Part shown: positions 34,122-44,440 of the stretch, piece by piece
How positions within the stretch are numbered: the first letter of the stretch is position 1
Layout of the letters: every line of letters starts with the position of its first letter
Assembly (NCBI GenBank): GCA_026225945.1
Contig: JAMJFZ010004061.1
Span: forward strand, 22,618,001 to 22,682,000
Direction of reading: 5' to 3'
DNA from: Cricetomys ansorgei
Lineage: Eukaryota > Chordata > Mammalia > Rodentia > Nesomyidae
DNA length: 64,000 nt
The notes under the pieces: generated by a model
The model's input: only the letters and a program-made list of their open reading frames with translations
Databases searched by the model: none
Told to the model about the DNA's origin: nothing
Translations under genes and position numbers: made by a program

Positions 34122-34404
34122 ACATTAAAAATATCACCAGAAAGGAATGACAGCAAGAAACAATATAGTCATACGCATATCAAAAATTACCTTTCACTGT
34201 TTAGAAGTTGAAAGATTGTCCCTCATTAGCCTAAGACTCACCTTTGGCCTTGATTAGAATAATTATTTTTGAAAACAGTGATTATTAGGCTCTTGATGAA
34301 AATCACTGTGAAATTTTACCACTTCTAGAAACTCACTAATGTATATTGACAGTCATTAATAAATGCAGCTAATTGTGAGCTCTGACCGCTCCTTTATCAC
34401 CAAT

Positions 34405-34500
34405 AGTGACCACTTGCTGAGCATGTAAGTGGCTGACAAGTATTTGGCACATATTAGCTAACCCTATTATTTTTGATGAAGAGGAAAACCAGGGTAGTAT
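34405..34500 (-). mobile_element. MIR fragment (tentative)
   Basis: 'acttgctgagcatgtaag' and 'gcacatattagctaaccc' resemble the reverse complement of the MIR 3' half. Weak. Confidence 0.4.
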
Positions 34501-35165
34501 TTATCAATTATACCTAAAGATAAAATTATATGAATCTATTCATTGAAAACATTTGTAAAATATATAGTGAGTTAAAAAGAGTTAACCTGAGTGCCCACGT
34601 AGAAAGAGCCGTGATTCTTTAATTTGTAAAGGACATTTGCTGTGACAACACTCACATCTATCTATTACTAGCCTGGAAGTACACTCAAAGAGCCAAGCGT
34701 GTGATGAGCCAGTATCATTCAATCATTACAGCTGACAGATCAAGCCAGTTCCTCATATAAATCCTGACTGTCCACACTGGTGCTAAGAGGCACTGTTGAA
34801 GTAGCGTTTTTGTTAGTTACTATTTAGGCAAAGGGTATGTAATTCACACTAAGGCCCTGTCGATTTTCCCTCAAATTGATAAGCAGTTGCCTTGTCTATA
34901 TCTTATTGCTCCGTGTTCTACATTGAACAAATAGTCAATACTTAAAGGACTACCTCCCATGGTACTCCTAAGTGAAAAAAGCAGATCACTGGGTTCCTAG
35001 GGCTGGGGTGAGAGTAGGGGAAATGGGAGAATTTGTAATTGTTACTTAATAAAGAATTATTTGGGGATTGACAGAAAAGCTATCTGTCTTGACAGTGGTA
35101 GTGGCAGTTTCCACGTGTGTGGTAATCTGCCAAATCCATTATATTATCCACTTAAATAAATGCAT
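34501..35165. other. No feature recognised
   Basis: No supported feature. Confidence 0.42.
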
Positions 35166-35350
35166 TGTAGGTTGGTGAGATGGTTCAGCAGGTAAGGGTG
35201 TTTGCCCCTAACCTGATAAGCTCAATTCAAGCCCCAGGACCCATAGGATGGAAGGAGAGAAACAACTCCATCAAGTTATACTCTGACTTCCACATATATG
35301 CCTGGACCTCAGCATTTGTGCCCCTCTCCTCAAGAAACAATTTTAATTAA
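35166..35350 (+). mobile_element. B3 SINE
   Basis: 'ggttggtgagatggttcagc', 'aggtaagggtgtttgcccc', 'ctcaattcaagccccagg', 'atggaaggagagaaacaact' and 'actctgacttccacat', then an AATTAAAA tail: a full B3 in order. Confidence 0.92.
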
Positions 35351-35811
35351 AAATTTTAACTGAACCTTCCCCTCAAAAAAAGAATACTTGGTGAGATCTG
35401 CATTCAATAACATTAAACTGAAACAGCACAAAATAACAGTTACAACTCATTTACTGGATGTCACTGTTCCCCTGTATTAATAATGCAATGAATCTTCTGT
35501 GGGTCACATAAATTATTTTGCTTATTCCTACCATAAGATAAATGACTGACAGAAAAAGCCATCTTAGTGCTGACATGGGTAAGAATCTATCCACTTGGGA
35601 TGAGCACAAATCTTTCCTCTTATAATTAACTGAAGGCACAGTAATTTTTATCTTTAAAATATAATCTCATTAACTTTCTCCATTATTGATTAGTACCAAC
35701 AAAATTATATTAATTGACCTTCACTTGAAGTCACAACAGCAGTATTTCTTCCTATGCCTCTGACTTCCAAGTGAGTTTCTTTGGAGTATATTCCCATTTC
35801 TCTTTTATTCA
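35351..35811. other. No feature recognised
   Basis: No supported feature up to the LTR target duplication. Confidence 0.42.
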
Positions 35812-35817
35812 CAAAGT
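35812..35817. repeat. Target-site duplication, left copy
   Basis: 'caaagt', identical to 37112-37117, immediately outside the TG...CA ends of the LTR. Confidence 0.85.
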
Positions 35818-37111
35818 TGTCGAGGTCCAGCCCTGGCCAGGGTTCAACTGGGGACAGAGAGGCAGAGTCAGCGAAATATTAAGAATAAAACCACACCTCT
35901 TATGGATGGGACAAACTTCTCTCTTTATTCCTTCTGCTTCTTCTTACGTCTCTATTCTCCTTCTTTCCTCTTCTCCCTCTCCTTTCTCCTACTCCTGCTG
36001 GCTATCTGTTTTCCCATATATCTTTTTTTTTTTTTTGATAAAGCCCCTCATGAGGAAAGATCGCATTACAATCACATCTTAATCATAAACTTAAACTTTA
36101 CATAATGATTACAGGTTTTACATTTCAGTGATTACAAGTTCCATATTTTTTAAAAACAAGTTATCTTAAATCCTTCACCTGAACACCTAGTTTTCTCTAT
36201 ATATTTTTTCCACAGGACATCTATATCCTAGAAACAATAGGTTTTCCATTATAAATTAACAGTTTTAACAAGCCAACTAATTTCACAGCCAGCTTCTACT
36301 GAAATTGGTGGGTTGCTATGGAATGAGTACACATTATAATATCCTAACGTATACAATTCTTATTTAGTTAACACAGTGAAACAAGTTTATTATAACTACT
36401 AAACTTTAAGTCAGGGGTCTTTTTGCTTTTCTTAGGTAAAAGGAAAGTCTGCTGCACAGCTCTACATCCCCAAGGCATACCCCAAACTCATCAGTAAACT
36501 TTTGATTATAGAGACCAGGAAAGAGTCAATTTTATTTGTGGATGAGGAAGTTCAAGTCTAACAAAGGACAGTGAAACTCATTTGTTATGACTTGATCATG
36601 GGTCTGTTTTTCATAGGTGAAACTCATGGGCCCTAGCAATTCCAGCTTTCCTAACCCTGACCAAACAAGTCCCTAGCAAAAATGTTTTTTCTTCTTAAGT
36701 TACTGATTCTAAGGCGGCTGGCAAAACACCTTAATTTAACCCTGTAACAATATGTGAAAAACACTTACTGTTTTTAATTATACATGCTTTTTAGTTATTC
36801 TTTCTGGAGATTCAGAAGAGTCACCAATTCAACTTAGCGGCACTGCCTTGCCCAAGTGGCATTGCTTGAGGGTAAATCATCGCCACTGTTATGTGTGCCA
36901 GTAACACTGCCCAGTGAAGAGTTAGAGATCCCCCCCCAACCCCCAAAGAGCTTTCATACCACAAGAGAGATAAAGAAACCATGTTAGCAACAAGCACGAT
37001 AAGGCCCAGCAGCAGCAATGGACATTGAAGAGAAAATCCCCTAGGAGGTCAAGGTTAAAAACCTACCGAAGCTCCAGTGTTGGCTGCTGTTCCCCTGCAC
37101 CACTCCCAGCA
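35818..37111 (-). mobile_element. Class II (ERVK-type) solo LTR, 1,294 bp
   Basis: The block starts TG (tgtcgaggtccagccc) and ends CA (ctcccagca), with a perfect 6-bp duplication 'caaagt' on each side; six bases is the class II/ERVK integration footprint. Read on the minus strand, an AATAAA signal (complement of 'ctttattcc' near 35925) lies about 110 bp before the 3' end, as expected for R/U5. No gag, pol or env sequence and no second LTR are seen, so this is a solo LTR left by recombination. It is very long for an LTR, and the family is not identified. T-run and C-run interruptions lie at 36026-36038 and 36931-36945. Confidence 0.8.
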
Positions 37112-37117
37112 CAAAGT
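37112..37117. repeat. Target-site duplication, right copy
   Basis: 'caaagt', matching 35812-35817 exactly. Confidence 0.85.
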
Positions 37118-37649
37118 AGCTACTGATTTTCTCAAAAGATAAATGAAAAACCCAGAACTTAAAGCATATTATTTCCCATTGATCAATCTTTTCAAAGGAC
37201 ACATTTTCCTAGTTACTACACCATTGGATACTATTCTTATACAAGGGACAAGTGAAGACTGAGATTCATGAAACCCAGCTCTGAATGCACAGCAGACACT
37301 TCCAGGACCCTTTCCTGAAAATAACAGAACATCAAAGATACAAGCTATGCTAGGATTCTGCAGCCAAACTGCCTTGGGTCAAACGCTGGCCTGAATGTGT
37401 CATATAAGCAAATCACAGGACTGTTTGAAGCTTTTAAATCTTCATCTAAAGGAAAAGATATGCAAATTTTCAATTTTGAGCTATTATGAATATCACAAGA
37501 AGTCATCTGCATGCAATAAAGAACACACAGCCTGGTGCATACAGGTCAGTCACTCTCCCCAATGTATTAGCGCTGTTACAGTTCTCTAATCCCTGAGAGT
37601 TTAAGTGTGATGATTCTAAGAATTGCTATAATATATTTGTGTTGTTCAA
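37118..37649. other. No feature recognised
   Basis: No supported feature. Confidence 0.42.
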
Positions 37650-38013
37650 CTTCATTTTACTATAACAAATACTTGAAATTTACCTGAAAGAAGATAGATT
37701 ATTTTGAAATAGAATTAAGTACTGCATGTGTAGTTAATGCTGTTGTTTTGATCCTTTAATTGCACAGTAACACTACAAAGTACATCATGGTGGAAGAGCC
37801 CAGTGAAGCAAAGCTACTCAAATCACTGGAAAGACATATAGATAGAGTTGGGTGCTAATAGCCCTTTGAAACACATACCCCCTAAGGACCTAGTTTTCAC
37901 CTACTAGTCCCCATCTTTTAAATATTCTACCACTTCTCAATAGAACCAAAAACTGGCAGACAATCAACCCTTTAACCATGGACCTTTGACGAATATTCCG
38001 GGTATGAACCACA
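37650..38013 (-). mobile_element. MaLR LTR (MST/MLT1-like)
   Basis: 'ctataacaaatacttgaaa', 'acatcatggtggaagagccc', 'taatagccctttgaaacaca', 'taccccctaaggacctag', 'cttctcaatagaaccaaa' and 'ggtatgaaccaca' follow the reverse complement of mammalian MaLR LTRs. Solo, old, no internal region. Confidence 0.83.
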
Positions 38014-38675
38014 TACCTTACTATCAAAAATTCAAAACACCAATTATTTGCATTACCCAGCATTAATAGGGCCTTAGTTATCTTTTTGTACATACACTTG
38101 CTTTGCCAGTCAAATGCAGACACCATATCCTTAACTCTTTATTATTCCCATCATTATATTATTAGCATAGTCAGTAACTGGTTACACCTAACTTAGTTTA
38201 AGACCACTGTGTTTACATAAGACATAGGAAGCAGCGCAGAGAGGGGCATTTCACTCTCTGAAGCCAAGGGTAGTTCCATTAACTGAAATTAACTGAAGTT
38301 CATCCTTTCTCCAAAAGATTCTGATAGCCTCTTCTGTGATAACACTATGATAAGAAAAATGGCTATAAAGATAAGCAAGACATCACACTTGGTCTTTAGG
38401 AGTTTATAACTTCGGCTGCCCTAATAACAGAGTATTCTGATTACTACTGGTTGATTTCCTTGGTGATTTAGGAGCATACATGAGTAGAACTTTTTATGGC
38501 ACATGGACATTAACATTCACAAAGCAGGCTAAAAGAGAGTGTTTAAAGTTATAAAGGATGGTAAAGAGGACATAGTATGTAATTTACAGTGTCACATATC
38601 AATCTCCCATGAAACCACAATAGATCTATCATGACAACCATGAAGATGAAAGAATAAAAAGAAAATGTTCCTCAA
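38014..38675. other. No feature recognised
   Basis: No supported feature. Confidence 0.42.
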
Positions 38676-38817
38676 ATCTATGAGATGGCTTGACAAGTAA
38701 AGGTATTTACTGCCAAGAATGATGACCTGAATTTGATCACCATGACCCACAGTTTGGAAAGAGCAAACTGACTCCTGCAGGTTGTTCTCTGACCTACACA
38801 CACACACACACACACAC

Positions 38818-38861
<44 letters not shown>

Positions 38862-38935
38862 ATGCACACATGCGCATGGTGGCATCTCTCCCACCAAGTA
38901 AATATATGTAATAAAAAAAAAATAATGAAGTACTT
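38676..38935 (+). mobile_element. B3-type SINE with (CA)n
   Basis: 'tatgagatggcttgacaag', 'gatgacctgaatttgatcac', 'ctcctgcaggttgttctctg' and 'acctacac', then a long CA tract and an AATAAAAAA tail. The order and the CA tract before the tail are as in B3. Confidence 0.87.
38797..38857. repeat. (CA)n microsatellite in B3
   Basis: About 28 CA units with a TACATA interruption. Minus-strand open frames here are Cys/Val runs within the 157-codon frame at 38592-39065; none is a gene. Confidence 0.97.
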
Positions 38936-38988
38936 TATGTCCCCCCAACAAAGGCATTTCAGCTGTAATTAGAAATTGGGGAAAAAAC

Positions 38989-39024
38989 AACCAAACAACA
39001 ACAACAACAACAAAAAAAAAAAAA
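38989..39024. repeat. (CAA)n plus poly-A
   Basis: About 5 CAA units and an A-run of 13, directly before a B1. Confidence 0.93.
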
Positions 39025-39143
39025 CCTAGCCAAGCAGTGATAGCACATGCCTTTAATTCCAGCATTCAGGACACAGAGGCAGATGGATCTCTGTGAGTTC
39101 CAGGCCAGCCTGGTCTACAGAGTTTCAGGACAGCCAAAGTTTC

Positions 39144-39144
<1 letters not shown>
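39025..39144 (+). mobile_element. B1 SINE, 3' end replaced by GA repeat
   Basis: 'tagccaagcagtgatagcac', 'gacacagaggcagatggat', 'ctctgtgagttccaggcc', 'agcctggtctacagagttt' and 'caggacagccaaagttt'. The element stops at the site where 'acagagaaaccc' should follow and passes straight into (GA)n, which may have grown from that AGAGA seed. Confidence 0.93.
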
Positions 39145-39191
<47 letters not shown>

Positions 39192-39433
39192 GAGAGAGAA
39201 ATAGAGAGAGAAATAGAAATAGAGATAGAGGAGGAGAAAGAAATAGAGAGAGGGAGATGGAGGGAGGGAGAGAGGGATGAAGGAAGGAAGGAAGGAAGGA
39301 AGGAAGGAAGGAGGGAGGGAGAGAGGGAGGGAAGGAAGGAAAGAAGGAGGAGGGAGGGTAGAAATGAGGGAGGGAGGGAAGGAAGAAAGAAAAGAAGAAA
39401 GACAGAGAGAGAGGAAGAGAGAAAGAAAAAGAA
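39145..39433. repeat. Large purine tract: (GA)n, (GGAA)n, (GGGA)n
   Basis: About 290 bases almost free of pyrimidines on the + strand. Order: (GA)n 39145-39187, AGAAATAGAG units to about 39250, GGGA/GGAA units 39255-39390, GAAA/GA units to 39433. The longest open frame of the window (212 codons, minus, 39066-39704) crosses it as Ser/Leu/Phe/Pro runs and is not a gene. Confidence 0.97.
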
Positions 39434-40713
39434 ATTGGATACCATAGAAGGGTCTGAAAGTAGTTAAGGACAGATAGGCAAGGATCAAAGGGCAAAGCAG
39501 AGACATGCTCAGCTCCAAATGCAGAATTAAACTTTTCAGTGCATATTTGGAAATCAGACTACAAGAGGCAACTGGAACAAAAATGAAGATGAACATGATT
39601 AATAAATGAAGTACATAGGATATAGAAATACTAGTCAAGAACATGGGGATTATGATGTGTGTGTGTGAGACTTGTGGGACAAAGCCAATTCTTTGAACAT
39701 TCATTCATCCACTGAGTTGATATAGCTTTGTGACTATTGTGAAAGAAAGTTTTCATAGAAAACATCCCCAGAGCAAACCAAGAGCACATTCTTTTCACAG
39801 CTACCATCATCAACTATGAAGCTTATCCAGGTCTTTAAAATAAATGGTGCATATGCCCCACCCTGACCCTGCTATTGTCTGGATCTCTGCTGGACTCTGT
39901 GGTCCTCTTTCCTCCAGTTTCCAAGGCTGCAGCCTCAAGAACTATCTTCAATTCCTTAAGAAAAGGCCCTCTTTCTAGACCCCCTTTCTGCTGCATTTTA
40001 TCTCGGGGTCCTTCTCTAAGAAGGCTTTTTACAACCACCCACTTATATAGGACTCTCTTCCCTCTATCAACACTTACTCTCAGTTTACATTAGTTTATCA
40101 GTATGATCATGATTTGCAACTCCCTTATTTGATTTCTCATGGATTGTGTGTACAACGCCTACGCCATAAGCGACAATATATAATATATATAAACACAGCA
40201 TCTAATAAACACTCAACAAACACCAAAAGACTGGATTATCATAACTGTCAGAATAGAGTTCTGTACACTTTGCAACGAGTTTCCAAATTTATTAATCCCC
40301 TGATGTCAATTCAACTAGAATAATTGGGCTCATAGCATGCATAAGAAAATGGGCTTCACAAAGTTTCCTGACTTTGTAAAGTCAAGCAACTAGTAATTGC
40401 AGGTGCAATACAAAGAACTTAATTTTCCATATGATTGGTCATCATTGAAAAAAAAAAAACCTGCAGAGTGCTTTTTATAATTTACTATCAAAGGAATTTT
40501 GGATTAAAGGCCAAGTTAACTATAAAAGAAGCTATTGCTTCATTGTTCTATAGCAACAGAAGTAAATTTGGACATTTAACATGATTTGGGGAGTTTTAGG
40601 GTTTCATTAAGGTTTTTCCACATCAAAGTTAGTGAAAAGAGCAGGAAGTCAGGAGACTCAAAACTGATTCTATATATGAAAGTAATAAAGTCACCAATTA
40701 AAATCTGTGGATT
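39434..40713. other. No feature recognised (1.3 kb)
   Basis: Includes a pyrimidine-rich, slightly GC-richer patch near 39.87-40.08 kb. No family or exon identified. Confidence 0.4.
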
Positions 40714-40890
40714 AAGGGACTGAAGAGATAAAAAGAGCACTTGCTGTTTCTGCTCTTTCCAGGGAACTGAGTTTGGTCCCCAGCATCCACACTGGGCAGT
40801 TCACAACTGTCTATAACTCTAGCACCAAGAAATCCAATCCTCCTAGGCTATGTGAGTAACACAAACACACACACACACACACACTAATTA
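40714..40890 (+). mobile_element. B2 SINE
   Basis: 'gggactgaagagataaaaag', 'agcacttgctgtttctgctc', 'tttccagggaactgagtttg', 'gtccccagcatccaca', 'ctataactctagcacc' and a (CA)n end at 40864-40884. B2 order, with mutated A and B boxes. Confidence 0.88.
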
Positions 40891-41562
40891 TTTTAATCTG
40901 TGCATTAAATCAAGCACAAATATTTATGAACTTATTGAGTTTATTCCTTTCTGCTTAGTGCATATAACAGCATTTGGCATTTTTGGTTAATTTTGGGTTA
41001 ATTTTATTCTTTTCTGTTGACTAACGGTGACCTTAATTTTGGTATTTTTGGGTGTGCTTGCGGCAATGGATTGAAACACCATAGACATCATCCAGATTTA
41101 ACAGACACACTCAGAGACACACACTCAGAAATGATTTAACATATGAAAAGATTTTTCTGGCAATGTTTGTGCTTTGTTCATTTATTTTCTATAATAAAAT
41201 GGGTTTCGATGAAGCAATATTAAAATTGTAAGAAATTCACATTGGCTAGATTTCTTCCAGGATTCAGAAATCTCAATGATTATGATTTTTCTATTATCCT
41301 GCTTACTTTGATTTGCTTGTGGCAGAGATTTATAAGATGTGATTAGATTGTTAAAAGGATGCTTAAATGTTCTTAAATAAGAAAATGTTTGTGTTAATGT
41401 ATGAATTAGAAAATCTTTTTCTGGTTAACTAACACAAAATTTGCCAAGGTTACAGACATTCTATGCTTGCAGACTCTCACATATAAATACTGCCAAGACA
41501 GTTTATCACTCTCCACTCACGTAGATGTTGATAATACTGTGGAACTTTTTAAAATGCAACTC
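40891..41562. other. No feature recognised
   Basis: AT-rich. A short direct repeat 'ttttgggttaattttattc' follows 'ttttggttaattttgggtt' near 40981-41008. Nothing else. Confidence 0.42.
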
Positions 41563-41897
41563 TGCTGGCTAGTTTTATGCCAACCTGGCACAAGCTAAAA
41601 TTATTTTAGAATATGGAGCCTCAATTAAGAAAATGTCTCCACTACATTGGCCTAGGGCAAGTCTGTGGTGCATTTTCTTAATTGATGATTGATGGGGGTG
41701 AGCCCAGCCATCTGTGTCACCCCAGGAACGGTGGTTCTGGTTGTTATGAGAAAGCAGTGTGAGCAAGCCATGGAGAGCAAGCCAGTAAGCAATACTCCTC
41801 TATTGCCTCTGCTTCAGTTCCTGCCTTGAGTTCTTGCTCTGACTTTCTCTGATGATGCCTGTGACCTGAGAGTTTTAAGCTAAAATAAAATCCTTCT
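41563..41897 (+). mobile_element. MaLR-like LTR, 5' part (split by B1)
   Basis: Starts TGCTGGCTAGTTTTATG. 'gcctcaattaagaaaatg', 'gcattttcttaattgatgat', 'gagcaagccagtaagcaat', 'ctctgcttcagttcctgcc' and 'taagctaaaataaa' follow in order, as in the LTR type at 33.7 kb. A B1 interrupts it just after the AATAAA region. Confidence 0.87.
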
Positions 41898-42106
41898 AGC
41901 CTATTCGTGGTGGCACATGCTTTTCATCCCAGCACTGGGGAGACAGAAGCAGGCAGATCTCTGTGAGTTCAAGATCAGCCTGGTCTACAGAGTGAGTGCC
42001 AGGACAGCCAGAGTTACAACAGAAAACTTTGTCTCGAAAATCCCAAAGAAAATAAAATAAAAATAAAATAAAATTAAAAAATATAAAAAATAGTAATAAT
42101 ATTTTA
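41898..42106 (+). mobile_element. B1 SINE inserted in an LTR
   Basis: 'agcctattcgtggtggcaca', 'tcatcccagcactgggga', 'gcaggcagatctctgtgag' and the TTACAA variant 'gttacaacagaaaac', then a long AAAATA-type tail. Flanks 'aaaatcctt' (41887-41895 and 42107-42115) are the target duplication, so the B1 is younger than the LTR. Confidence 0.95.
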
Positions 42107-42221
42107 AAAAATCCTTTCCTCCCCAAGTTGCTTTTAGTCATGGTGCAGTTTTTTTTTGTGTGTTTTTTTGTTTTTGTTTTTTTTTTTTTTTTTCACAGCA
42201 ATAGAACACCTAACAAAGGCA
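42107..42221 (+). mobile_element. MaLR-like LTR, 3' part
   Basis: Resumes with 'aatcctttcctccccaag', 'ttgcttttagtcatggtg', then an expanded T-run (about 42149-42193), and ends 'cacagcaatagaacacctaa' ... 'ggca'. The T-run grew where the consensus has only a short T stretch. Confidence 0.87.
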
Positions 42222-42534
42222 CTTACTAAATATACACCAAAAATATTCTTTAAATTTTTGAAATAATGTAGAATAAAATTTGCCTTACTGTGCATACATT
42301 TTCTGTGATTAGTAAATGTTTAACCAGAAATGTGGAGCTCACAGGATTATTCAGAGAACATGATGAATGCAGATGAGAACTCAAATGTCACATAAGCCAC
42401 ATAGATCAAAGGTTATTTTCCATAAGTCTTAAAAGGATTCTACTGCATAGAAAAAATGTAATGGTAATATTTCAATTAAGTGGTACTTTATACACAGTTC
42501 ATCAGGTTAGAGGATTTCAGACTGAATGAAGGCT
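42222..42534. other. No feature recognised
   Basis: No supported feature. Confidence 0.42.
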
Positions 42535-42670
42535 TAAGGGTCATGAGATCTATCCCCTTATGTTATACATGAAGAAATGAAGAACTAGAGAGGTCCAGAA
42601 ATCAGCCCAAATCACAGTTAATAAATGGCATTGCCATGATTAAAATGCATACTTAGTGACTCCCTGCTGA
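42535..42670 (-). mobile_element. MIR SINE
   Basis: 'gatctatccccttatgttat', 'acatgaagaaatgaagaac', 'tagagaggtccagaaatcag' and 'cccaaatcacagttaataa' match the reverse complement of the MIR core region in order. Confidence 0.65.
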
Positions 42671-42767
42671 GCAGGGATACTGGGCACCAAGAAACAGGGG
42701 CTGAAATCCTGATGTCTCTATTCCTGAATAGTAATGAAGCTAATAGGAATATAGTGGAGTGGATTAC

Positions 42768-42840
42768 CACCTATAGGCCTGAGTTTCTTCACCTGTACAG
42801 ATGAATCTATAACTACCTCACAGGGCTACAGACAGCTGGT
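42768..42840 (+). mobile_element. MIR fragment
   Basis: 'gcctgagtttcttcacctgt', 'acagatgaatctataactac' and 'ctcacagggctacagac' resemble the MIR core, sense strand. Confidence 0.55.
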
Positions 42841-43012
42841 ACATGAACTTAAAGACTGCTAGTAGTTTTCATTATCCCTCAAGAGATGCTTTATCAGTAA
42901 TCTGTATACACTGGATATTGTCCCCAGAGCAGAGGTTCAAGGCCACAAGAACTTTAAATGATCGCCATACAACTTATAGTTTTATTTATTTATTTTTAAT
43001 ATTTGTTTTATG

Positions 43013-43159
43013 TAATTTTTTGAGACAGGGTTGTACTTTGCAGCTTTGGCTGGCCTGAATATCACTGTGTAGACCAGGCTGACCTCAAACTCATTGAGAT
43101 TTGCCTGCCTCTGCCTCCCAGTACTGGGATTAAAGGCTTGTACCACCACGCCTGGCAAT
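43013..43159 (-). mobile_element. B1 SINE (older)
   Basis: 'ttttttgagacagggttgta', 'gctttggctggcctgaat', 'cactgtgtagaccaggctg', 'cctcaaactcattgagat' and 'accaccacgcctggc': full-length reverse-complement B1, preceded by an AT-rich tail (42977-43012). Confidence 0.95.
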
Positions 43160-43349
43160 TATAGCTACTTTAAAAATTAACTTTATGTGGAAATAACTTT
43201 TAGATCTAAAGAAGCATTGAAAAAATGTATAACATGCCATTTTGTATCTGTCATCCTTTTTCCTTAATATTAACATCTTACATGACCATGATACATTTAA
43301 CAAGACTAAGAAATTAGCATATGTAGAATACTTTTTAAATAAAATCTAG

Positions 43350-43468
43350 TTCATGCCTTGGCTTACCTCAATGATGTATAGTAATCAGGACATGTAAGCC
43401 AAATAAATCCTTTCTTCCCCAGCTGGTTTTAGTTATGGTTTTCATCACAATAATAGGAAGCAAACTAA
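43350..43468 (+). mobile_element. MaLR-like LTR, 3' fragment
   Basis: 'acatgtaagccaaataaatc', 'ctttcttccccagctggttt', 'agttatggttttcatcac' and 'aggaagcaaactaagg' are the 3' end of the LTR type at 33.7 and 41.6 kb. The 5' part is missing. Confidence 0.82.
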
Positions 43469-43514
43469 GGAGCCCACATTGGTCTAGCTCTTTCATTAAT
43501 CATGAAAAATCTCC

Positions 43515-43632
43515 CCAAAACTCACCTGCATGACAATGTGATGGAGGCTATGCCTCAGTTAGGGTTCCCTCTTCCCAGATGAACTCTAGCTGTGTCAAGT
43601 AGAATAAATTAAAAGCTAACTAGTACACGCTT
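43515..43632 (-). mobile_element. MaLR-like LTR, 5' fragment, inverted
   Basis: 'tgatggaggctatgcctcag', 'ttagggttccctcttccc' and 'agatgaactctagctgtgtc' match the 5' end of the same LTR type, but on the opposite strand to the neighbour at 43350. Two truncated copies therefore lie head to head, or one copy was rearranged. Confidence 0.75.
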
Positions 43633-43944
43633 CCTACTGAATATTTTAAAATTCTTTTAATAAAGAAATTTAGAACTCAAGAGATGGGATGCTAAATTTC
43701 ACCGTAAAAGCAAGTCTGTCCATCTTTAAATTTGTGAAATATTTGAAGTCAATCAAATTACATCATATCATTGCCCAAAACTCTCCATAGCTCTCCATTT
43801 TACCTGGACTCAAATCCACAAAATACATCATACAAATGGAAAATGTGCCAGATTAAGCCTCCACCTCTGCCTCCCCACCCCCATCCTCTTGTTCCTCTTC
43901 CTGGTATGTTTGTGTATGTATTTGTATACATTTTGATTTTGTAT
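43633..43944. other. No feature recognised
   Basis: A C-rich patch at 43858-43890 is the only notable composition. Confidence 0.4.
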
Positions 43945-44090
43945 CTGATTTTGACTCACTGGTTCAGCTAGACTGGCTACCCAGTGAGCTCTAAGGATCT
44001 GTTTGCCTCTACCTTCCCAGTTCTGGAATTATAGTTTACATGGATGCTGGGTATTTGAACTCACTGCCTTCTCCCTGTGAATCCCCAATG
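43945..44090 (-). mobile_element. B4 SINE
   Basis: 'actggttcagctagactggc', 'tacccagtgagctctaagg', 'tttgcctctaccttccc', 'agttctggaattatag' and 'ggtatttgaactcactgcc' give the reverse complement of the B1-like half and part of the head. Confidence 0.8.
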
Positions 44091-44440
44091 CTCATTTCCT
44101 TTTCTGTTGCTGTGATAAAATATGAAACAACTTGAGAGAAAGCATGTATTTTAGCTCACAATTCTAGGTTACTGTCCATCATTGCAGGGAAATCAAAGTA
44201 GTAATTTAAAAGAGCAGAGGAAGAATGAATGCCTGTGTTCAACTCAAATTGTCTATAACGCTTCAAAATCCCCTAACTAGGGAATAGGGCCACCCACCTC
44301 AATTGGGTCTTCCCACCTCAATTAAGATAATCAAGACAATCTCCCACAGATATGGCCACAGGCCAATCTGATCTAGGCAATCTTTCCTTAAGACTCGCTT
44401 GCCAGGCAATCCTGTATTTTTGTCAAGTTGGCAATAAAAA
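44091..44440 (-). mobile_element. MaLR-like LTR
   Basis: 'ctgttgctgtgataaaatat', 'actgtccatcattgcaggga', 'gccacccacctcaattggg', 'aggccaatctgatctaggc' and 'tgtcaagttggcaataaa' give the reverse complement of the LTR type at 33.7 kb. It abuts the B4, so one element may have inserted beside the other. Solo, no internal region. Confidence 0.82.

Noticed and set aside
35902..36105. Open frame inside the solo LTR
   Set aside because: Pyrimidine-rich U5/R antisense sequence; no retroviral protein motif.
38592..39065. 157-codon minus-strand frame
   Set aside because: Lies over a B3 with (CA)n, giving Cys/Val runs; no domain.
39066..39704. Longest open frame of the window (212 codons, minus)
   Set aside because: It crosses the large purine tract, so the product is mostly Ser/Leu/Phe/Pro runs. 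The rest is B1 antisense.
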